Positions 57,251 to 64,000 of a stretch of DNA of 64,000 bases are shown here, in pieces; the stretch's first letter is position 1; the number at the start of each line of letters is the position of its first letter. This stretch comes from Lotus japonicus (Eukaryota; Streptophyta; Magnoliopsida; Fabales; Fabaceae): the NCBI RefSeq assembly GCF_012489685.1, contig NC_080042.1, forward strand, positions 73,770,566 through 73,834,565, read 5' to 3'. A program made the position numbers and the translations under genes. The notes under the pieces were generated by a model. That model saw only the letters and a program-made list of their open reading frames with translations. It did no database searches and was not told the DNA's origin.

Positions 57251-57625
57251 GGTTAAGATGAACAACAAATTCTAAAGAAGATCCTCCAGAACACCTCAAT
57301 TGCCCTATGATTTATTACTAAGTTTCTGCACATGGGTGGTTGAATTTGTTAATGTCTTGTTACCCCTCTCTGTTCTAATGAAGTAATGTATTTATTTGTT
57401 TACATCCTTAGTTCAATTGGTAATGTAGTGAAATGAATGATAGACTTCATTAATCGAATATGTATGTGAGACATCAATTATTCAGTATGGCACTGCAATA
57501 ACAGCACCAAGAATTCATGATTCAGACAAAATATACATTTATCACATGTTTAGTGCAAAAATTGCAGCCATGAGTTTCACTCGGTGTTTCAAAGAATGAC
57601 TTTAAGTATTCATACCTATTGTAAG
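56512..57625 (+). pseudogene. COBRA-like pseudogene fragments
   Basis: In plus orientation: leader, exon 1, exon 2 and exon 3 start (56512-56710), then the inverted copy, then a further exon 3 piece at 57038-57190. The latter reads GWTWAKNEVIWQMIGGQTTE and PHCC with a frameshift. A 3' untranslated segment at 57288-57625 matches 49316-49687. Exons 4-6 and much of exon 3 are missing. It is the decayed COBRA-like member of the duplicated block. The exact loss of introns 1 and 2 suggests a spliced RNA contributed to it. It abuts the 3' end of the COBL4-type gene. Confidence 0.8.
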
Positions 57626-57677
57626 TTACATGGTTTCAAAATTTTCACAGAACAATTCTGACACTCTATGCACCAAT

Positions 57678-59918
57678 TCACCAAACTGCTAGCATTATGA
57701 GCAATGAGAAGATGAGTGCCTGGAAGGAAACTAGGCTTGTAGGAGCAGAATTTGGCAGAAATGGGTAGGTGTCAGGTGGGGGCATCATGCATTCATCACC
57801 ATTAAAGTACACTTTGCGAGGAAATGCCCAACCCTGCTTGAATGAGAATGTATTCTTGTCCTTCTGAAGAAGTAACTCTGATTGGATATTCCCTTTTGGT
57901 CCAGCTTCCATTAGAAGATCATTGAAGTATTTCATGCCATAGAACATGCCAGTATCATCTGCATATACAATGTAAAATTGGTCATTCTTGAAGTCAATGA
58001 TTATATAAAAACTTAGGAAGATATTTTTGCTGATACTCACTTATGTTCTCATAGGGTTGAAGAGGCTTGTAATCAAAGCTGAAAACTTGGGTGATGTTAT
58101 TAAGATTTGGATGCTGAACAGCAAGAGTCCACAAAGAGTAATTCAACCTGTAATTGAAATTCGTTACGGCGATCTTCACTCGCCAATAGTCCTTATAGTT
58201 GACCTTCACATGCCAGTGGACCCTGATTGGGCACATATGATGAGTGCACTGCAGTAATGGTTCATTGTCTTTCTTTGGAGTATGAACCCCCACCATGCTG
58301 AGAATCTTAGAGTCTCTCCTGCATACCAGAACAACAGTGGTTAAATAATTGGAAATTATGTCTTAGAATATGTAAAGGTCATAATTTTTTTTGACTTACT
58401 TCACACAATTCTTTTTGTTCTGGCAGCCACAGGCACAAGAGGGGCATGGGGTAATGGTTTCATTGTAGAAGGATGACAAAGACACACAACAACTTGGGTT
58501 TTTCCTTGCTAGAAATTGTGAGTATGTGCAGGTAACATTCCATGTCACTGCATCAGATAAAACAAATCAGACTTCAGAGAATTGTTTCATGCGGAAGTTA
58601 GTGGGGAGATTGAAAGGACAAAACTTAACTACAATACTATAAGCATTGATTGTGCTGTTGCGGTGTGGCCTAATGAAAAACTTTTCCACCCACATTTTTA
58701 ATATTTTATAAATTTTATTGATATGATAACTCTCCTTAACTTTCCATTTTTCAACCTACGTTACAAAGTTGCAATTGGACAATAGTAAAAACATGTATAG
58801 AAATGTATCTAAGTTTTTTTTTTGAACAGAAAATGTATTTAAGTTTTGTTCAAATTGAAATTGTCAAGCCATAGAACTTACTTAGTGCTTGAGTCTTGCG
58901 GCGCTTGTCGGGTGTAAGGAAATTGGTGGAAGGAACAACCTTTGCAGGGCCACAAGTATAGCCTGGTCCTGGAGCCAAGAGCGTGAAATTCTTGGGGAGT
59001 TTCACTGTCTTGTTTGAGGTGCCAGCTTGTCCTACACTGACTTGGAAGGATGAGATAGATTGTGAAGGATCTTGACCCCATGCTGCAACCACTCCGCCCT
59101 TACAGCAGTTTGAGAATTGTTGGTTGTAAGGCACACCAGGGAGCAAGTCCACAACTGTGGGAATTTTCTTGCAGCAGTGAGGTATGTTGCCTTTGAACTT
59201 TGAGCAGTCTCCTTGCTCTGTGGTTTGAGCTCCTACCATGGTCCATATCACTTCTTTCTTAGCCCATGTCCATCCCAATGTCCACCCTGGATTCATGATG
59301 TGCCGAAACATTTGGAAATTGTGGACTGTTACCACAGCCTGATAAAAAAAATGCAATTGGCAAAGATAAGTCATTCCATCAAATGATTGCACGATTATAT
59401 TTTTGGTTTTACTCCGGTGAGGCAATTCTGTTCAAGCTGGGTAGGACCACTACTATGAACGATATTAGATTTAATATCTTAAAGTTTCATAGTTTGATAT
59501 CTTTTTTATAATTAACTTAGCTTCATTACATACACATTTTACTTGCAGTGCAATAATTAAGTTGCAATGCTAGGCCTAGCTCTTGTGTTGTCTTCATATT
59601 TTGATCTTTCATGGCCCTCTTGACAACTATCTCAACTATTTTTTGGAGTTTTGACTGCCTTAGAAAATATGAAAACAAGAGCAATGCAGATTTTACTTAC
59701 CACATAGCCATCTGGTGTCCAAGACATCACATCCCATTTGATTGTTATGTTGCCATTTGGATCCAATGGATCATATGCAACTATGATAAGAAAACATTAA
59801 AAAATTAGTTGAATATACATGTACAAGTAAAAAAAGTCTAGCAGATGGTGAAATGTTGTATCTCACCTGCATAAGAGAATAGCACAAGAACACAGAGAGC
59901 TGAGATAACAAGCCTCAT
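57678..59918 (-). CDS. COBRA-like protein 4 (COBL4/IRX6 type), 6 exons
   Basis: Exons on the minus strand: 59918-59867, 59780-59701, 59338-58882, 58547-58400, 58318-58041 and 57958-57678. All are GT-AG and phase-consistent, encoding 431 residues, the length of Arabidopsis COBL4. The signal peptide MRLVISALCVLVLFSYA precedes VAYDPLDPNGNITIKWDVMS. Conserved blocks include TTEQGDCSKFKGNIPHCCKK, CCVS at 216-219, CPSCACGC at 231-238, CVKRDSKILS, TPKKDNEPLLQCTHHMCP and FKQGWAFPRKVYFNGDECMM. The C-terminus NSAPTS plus a hydrophobic tail fits a GPI anchor. COBL4 is needed for cellulose deposition in secondary walls of xylem and fibres. Exon 5 has the same length (278 bp) and phase as exon 5 of the other COBRA-like gene, showing common origin. 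Confidence 0.94.
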
Positions 59919-61703
59919 TGCTGAATAAATTGTGTTTGATGTTATCAAATGTTCCAATTGGCCCCAAGAAAGCCAAGCCAAATTTCAGCAAGGATGGAAT
60001 ACCTTCTGCTCAGTGACAAAACGTTAAGATCAGTGGCCAATGGAACTGAATGTATAGTATTGTAGAAGAAAAGCCTTCCAGGGAATTCTCTTGAAGTTCC
60101 AGTGATGTATCACCAAATGGTTGTTAGGAACTTGCACATCTTGATTGCTATATATCATTGTCTCACACTTGGGATTTCAGTTCAAGTTTCCTTATCTTAA
60201 AGCAACAGCTATAACCAGAACAGAAGTGATACGTAAGAGTGAGCATAACACTTCAACGGTTGTGTTTGAAGGGGAATAAAACTCTTTGATTAAGGAACTT
60301 GACACATTGAAAAATGCTTAATTTTCCAAAAGGGGGAGGCCTATCCCCCCCCCCCCCAATTATATATTCCCTTTCATGGTAGCTGGTGGAATTTTCTCAT
60401 TGTTGGTTGAAATGTACATCATGGTGTTGAATAAATTTGGCATGAGACGGAATAAAATGGTGTTCTTACACATTAGGCATTTGAGACTATAATTACATGA
60501 TTAGTATAATTAACCACTAAGAGAAATCATTCAGCTTATTATGCATCTCAAAAGTGACTTGTATCAAAACGTGGTGCACAACTTGGAACTTGTTAACCAA
60601 TCATTTGTGATTTGTAAAAGTCATCTTTATGGTCCTGCTTGCTTTTTGGATCTATCTTGAGTCAGAAATGAATTTGTAGGAGCAAGCAACGTAGGGACAG
60701 GTAATGAGTTCTTTTCTGATAAAAAAAGGACACGCTAACTAACTGCTGCATGCATATATTATAAGACATTCAAATTGAATGCTTCAATAGTAAAATTTCT
60801 CAAGTACCAAGTGTGACTTGTAGTCTTTTGCCACTCGTTCTATAACCCTTCAGTTTCTTTGGTGATAAAATTTTGATGCATATCAGCATATGAAAAGGCT
60901 TAAATATGTTATGTCTCACCAATTTTGACTAATCAACACTTCTTCAGTGATGTACACGTAATATTTATCTATCTCATTTAAATGAACTACACATAATGTT
61001 TCTAGGACAATACATCATCATTTTGAAATCAATTCACCTCAAGGAACTCTAATTACAAAAAAATAATATTTTACACAGGTCCAACTCCTAGTGTAAAGTC
61101 ATCGCAACCACTGATTGAGTTTTTTTTATTGACTTTTCAAAGTAGGGCATCGCTTTAAATAGTTGTAATGAGTTACTTCACATTTAATCTCTTAGTTTGG
61201 AGGAATCAAATCATTTTTAGACCTACCCGACAAAAAAAAACAACTTCCCCACATTCACAATCAGACCTTAGCTCAGGAAAAACAACTTTCCTAAAAAAAA
61301 TTCTCATGTAAAATCTATATTTAATAACTAAACTGAACATGACAAAGTCTTTTTTGTTGTTGCAAATCGTATTGACTCATGGAGAATTCAGGTCTCATTT
61401 TCTTCTCGCTTGTTCGTCTGCTTCGCATGGGTTCCGCTCCTCCTCCTCTGGCTTCCTTTTCTTCTCTCTACCATTTCGTTATGGTAATTTGCTCTACCTA
61501 GATAATCATTATTGTTTAAGTAACCTTCACTTTCTAGCCTGAAGAAAATTTATCAATTTTCGCTTTGAATACTCAAATCACCTGAGATTGAAATGTTGAA
61601 GTAACTCTCCTTCTTAAATCACAAATTTGTATCAATTCTTATTCAATAGTCATTGCTTAGTGATAATTTGGCTCAATTTGTTTATAAATCTTCATTATTT
61701 TGC
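59919..61703. other. Upstream region of the COBL4-type gene and intergenic
   Basis: Promoter and 5' leader of the leftward COBL4-type gene, then AT-rich intergenic sequence. A run of about 11 C lies at 60347-60357. The short frame at 61339-61542 has no similarity I recognise. Confidence 0.5.
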
Positions 61704-62110
61704 ATAGGTGTCATACACTTTTTTGAGAAACTAGGTATTATTGGTTCCCTCAGTATTGGAGATTATCTAGGTATGGCTATGTTATAAATAGTTTAATGTT
61801 ACTTACCAGAAAATTTGGAACTTTACCAAATAGTAACCTGATTCTATTGAATGCAGCAACTGGAGCAATATTTTCAGCAACAGATTCTGTTTGCACATTG
61901 CAGGTATATATAAACTTTCAATAGACAGATTAGAACCCTTCTTTTCTTCTTTCATTTTTATGATTTTTTCCTCTTTTTACATGTATCAGGTTCTGAATCA
62001 GGATACAACACCTTTACTGTAGTACAGCCTGGTCTTTGGGGAAGGGGTAGTAAATGATTCTACCTCTTTAGTACTCTTCAAAGCAATTCAGAATTTTGAA
62101 ACCTTCTGAA
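61704..62110 (+). pseudogene. Vacuolar Na+/H+ antiporter (NHX) fragment
   Basis: Three exon pieces with proper splice borders survive: to 61770 (GVIHFFEKLGIIGSLSIGDY), 61857-61903 (TGAIFSATDSVCTLQ) and 61990 to about 62107 (VLNQDTTPLL, stop, YSLVFGEGVVNDSTS). These match the conserved transmembrane core of plant NHX exchangers, where ATDSVCTLQVLNQDETPLLYSLVFGEGVVND is typical. A TAG interrupts the third piece at 62020-62022, and neither the N-terminal nor the C-terminal exons can be found nearby, so it is a fragmentary pseudogene. Confidence 0.8.
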
Positions 62111-63690
62111 TAGTAATTTTCCACTCCAACTCTGCTCAAAGTTTGCATCTCTAGCTTAGTCTTGGAGGTTGTTCAAACTTCAATGATCACTGGATCAAAG
62201 TGATTGTTTATGCTAGTTCATCACTGATCAATTTACTCGTGTTATAGTATAGTTTACTCAAATCACAAATTCCTTGATAAAAAACTACACGTAAGTGATG
62301 AGAAAGAAACATAAAAACATAAACATAACGGCCTCCGTTATGCTGTTATTACCCATTGTTGTGAGTTTACAAAATTGATAATTATTGTGACTATTATAAA
62401 TTTATAGAGTTGACAATAAAAGTTATATAATTGCAAACCACTAAAGACCAAAACTGAAAAATAGTTTTAATTTTTAAATTTTTTAAAAAATAAAACAAAA
62501 AACCACCCTGAATGGTATTAAGGTTTTTACATCAACTTGTTTTCAAAAAAAAAATCCTACTTTTTTAATTTTTGAAAAAAAAAATTCAGTACAATTAAAA
62601 GTTTTTTTGTTCTCTACTTTTTATTTTCAGCATGTTATTTGATTTTCTCAATAATGATACAATTATATATTGCCAATATTTTTTTTGTCTTTTTGATTTC
62701 TAGAGTTATTTTTAATTTAATATTTTCAAACAGATTTACTAAAATTTTCATTTTAAAAAATATGAACATAATCAAACACATAATTTTTCCTCTCACTGCA
62801 TTGGATTACTACGTGCAGCTTGAACATCAAATAGCGATGTCTTAGAAATTGATTTTGAAATAATTCGATGATTTTTTTGGTTACAGGTACATAAATAGTT
62901 TGATGATTTACTTGTGAAAATACTTATTGCACATGTAATTATATTATTTATTCTGGCGTGGATCATAATTGAGAAAAATATTTGAAAAAGCATTTTAACC
63001 ATTAGCTATTAACTCTGGTTATAGGACCTATTGTAATGATAGTTAGAATTTAAGGATTAATTAAGATGAAAATATAGTTAATGATATCTTTTTGCAAAAC
63101 TCATAAATTAAGGGAATTAGTTTTAATGTTATCCTTTTTAATTTTAGTGCTATCCCTCCTTTTCATATTTTTTTTCCCAAACACACCCTTTTACATTTCA
63201 CGTACTTTTTTTTTTTACATCGGAAAATTAACATTCAACGTACTTGTATGTGCGGTACAAAAATCACGCTTAAGTTTGCGGAAGCCATCTTCATTTTTGT
63301 GCGACTTGCAATTTTATATTCTTCACTTTAAAGTGCGGAACGACAAAATAATCGTTTTCCGCACTTACAAGTGTATGTTTTATACTTTATTCTTAAAAAA
63401 TCTATAAAATAAATGGCTAGCCGCACCATACTATTGTGAAAAAGATGGTCTCATCAACCAATCTCTTACAAACCACATAGAATGAAAACATTTCTCAGTT
63501 ATCAACCAAAAAATCAATGGGAGAAATAAAAGATACACAATTTTATTTATGGATAATTAATTTTTCATTCTACACTTATAAGTGTGGATAAAAAAAAAAA
63601 TTCACAACACTTTAGTGTGCGGAACATAACAAAGTGAAAATGTAATTCCGCATTTACAAGACACCAAAAAGTAATTCGGCAGATTTTTTT
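62111..63690. other. AT-rich intergenic region
   Basis: Strongly AT-rich sequence with many homopolymer runs. A recurring CACTT-A-AGTG-TGCGGA-like motif appears at about 63250, 63340, 63360, 63575, 63612 and 63650. It may be degenerate repeats of an unrecognised element. No gene is seen. Confidence 0.45.
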
Positions 63691-64000
63691 GGTACAGTTT
63701 GTGAGAGAAAAAAGAAAGGAAAACGGGAAAACCCCGGACTAAGGTCTCACAGATGAGACACGCATGACATCAGCCAATAACAAAAGACTCATTCCTTCCA
63801 GAGGCTTCTCAAGAATCACTAGATTGCTATCTTGCTGCACACCAAACTTTGCTAAGAAGTCGGCACAAGCGTTCCCCTCCTTGAGAACATGATAAACATC
63901 CACTCGCCAAGCACGACCTAGCAAGTCCTTAATATCCCAAATGATGGAAGCATATAAATGCCTCGGAGAAGGAACATAATGCACCAAGGTATTGCATCTA
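63691..64000 (-). pseudogene. LINE ORF2 C-terminal fragment (RNase H), runs off the window
   Basis: On the minus strand from the window edge to 63739 a frame reads VHYVPSPRHLYASIIWDI, then VDVYHVLKEGNACADFLAK. This is the end of the plant LINE RNase H domain with its conserved ...EGNACADFLAK block. It stops at 63739. The upstream part lies beyond the window, so completeness is unknown. Confidence 0.75.

Noticed and set aside
49197..57677. Two intact COBRA-like genes in tandem besides the COBL4 type
   Set aside because: The copy at 56.5-57.6 kb lacks exons 4-6, is frameshifted and is rearranged into an inverted repeat.

Overview
This window is nuclear DNA from a flowering plant. It is AT-rich, its genes have GT-AG introns, and it carries nested LINEs, Athila-type and Ty1/copia LTR retrotransposons, hAT and Tourist-like elements, and plant-specific families (BAHD malonyltransferase, COBRA-like). 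The gene content and retroelement types fit a eudicot. A legume is my best guess, but that is an inference.

Layout. 1-2.5 kb: no gene; a possible transposon with inverted GTGCCTC termini. 2.5-3.9 kb: intact single-exon BAHD acyltransferase (+). 5.0-7.3 kb: four-exon chloroplast-envelope-type quinone oxidoreductase (-). 7.43-24.51 kb: an L1-type LINE (+) bounded by a 17-bp target duplication (one mismatch), inserted about 120 bp upstream of the oxidoreductase start codon. An 11-kb Athila-type element lies inside it, with 5' LTR, tRNA-Asp PBS, open gag-pol and an env-position ORF, but no 3' LTR. A 919-bp hAT element sits inside that LTR. The LINE/Athila junctions carry a 67-bp perfect direct repeat, far longer than the usual 5 bp. 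24.7-25.6 kb: a second, internally deleted LINE (-). 26.3-28.2 kb: seven-exon C9orf85/DUF2039-type zinc-ribbon gene (+). 30.3-34.7 kb: six-exon mitochondrial carrier, SLC25A44-like (-). 35.5-40.4 kb: full-length but mutated copia element (-) with LTRs differing at 2 of 303 sites. 40.8-41.3 kb: small acidic protein with MIM1-like motifs (-).

42-57.6 kb appears to be a tandem duplication with a unit of roughly 8 kb. Each copy starts with a decayed copia tail and ends with a COBRA-like gene or its remains. Copy 1 carries an intact six-exon COBRA-like gene (45.4-49.2 kb, +). Copy 2 carries a B3-like gene fragment and a wrecked COBRA-like pseudogene folded into a long inverted repeat (56.47-57.25 kb). 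57.7-59.9 kb: intact COBL4/IRX6-type gene (-), convergent with the first COBRA-like gene. 61.7-62.1 kb: NHX Na+/H+ antiporter pseudogene. The window ends in a LINE RNase H fragment (-).

The most interesting object is the hairpin at about 56.5-56.9 kb. It is built from a spliced COBRA-like transcript (5' leader, exon 1, exon 2, start of exon 3), duplicated head to head with a 15-nt loop. It still has 28-nt and 22-nt perfect matches to exon 2 of the intact COBRA-like gene 9.5 kb away. If transcribed, it could be a young source of small RNA acting on its parent gene. The intact genes are otherwise functionally unrelated housekeeping, metabolic and cell-wall genes; no operon-like logic is expected. 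COBL4 plus the SLC25A44-like carrier recalls the adjacent Arabidopsis pair At5g15630/At5g15640.
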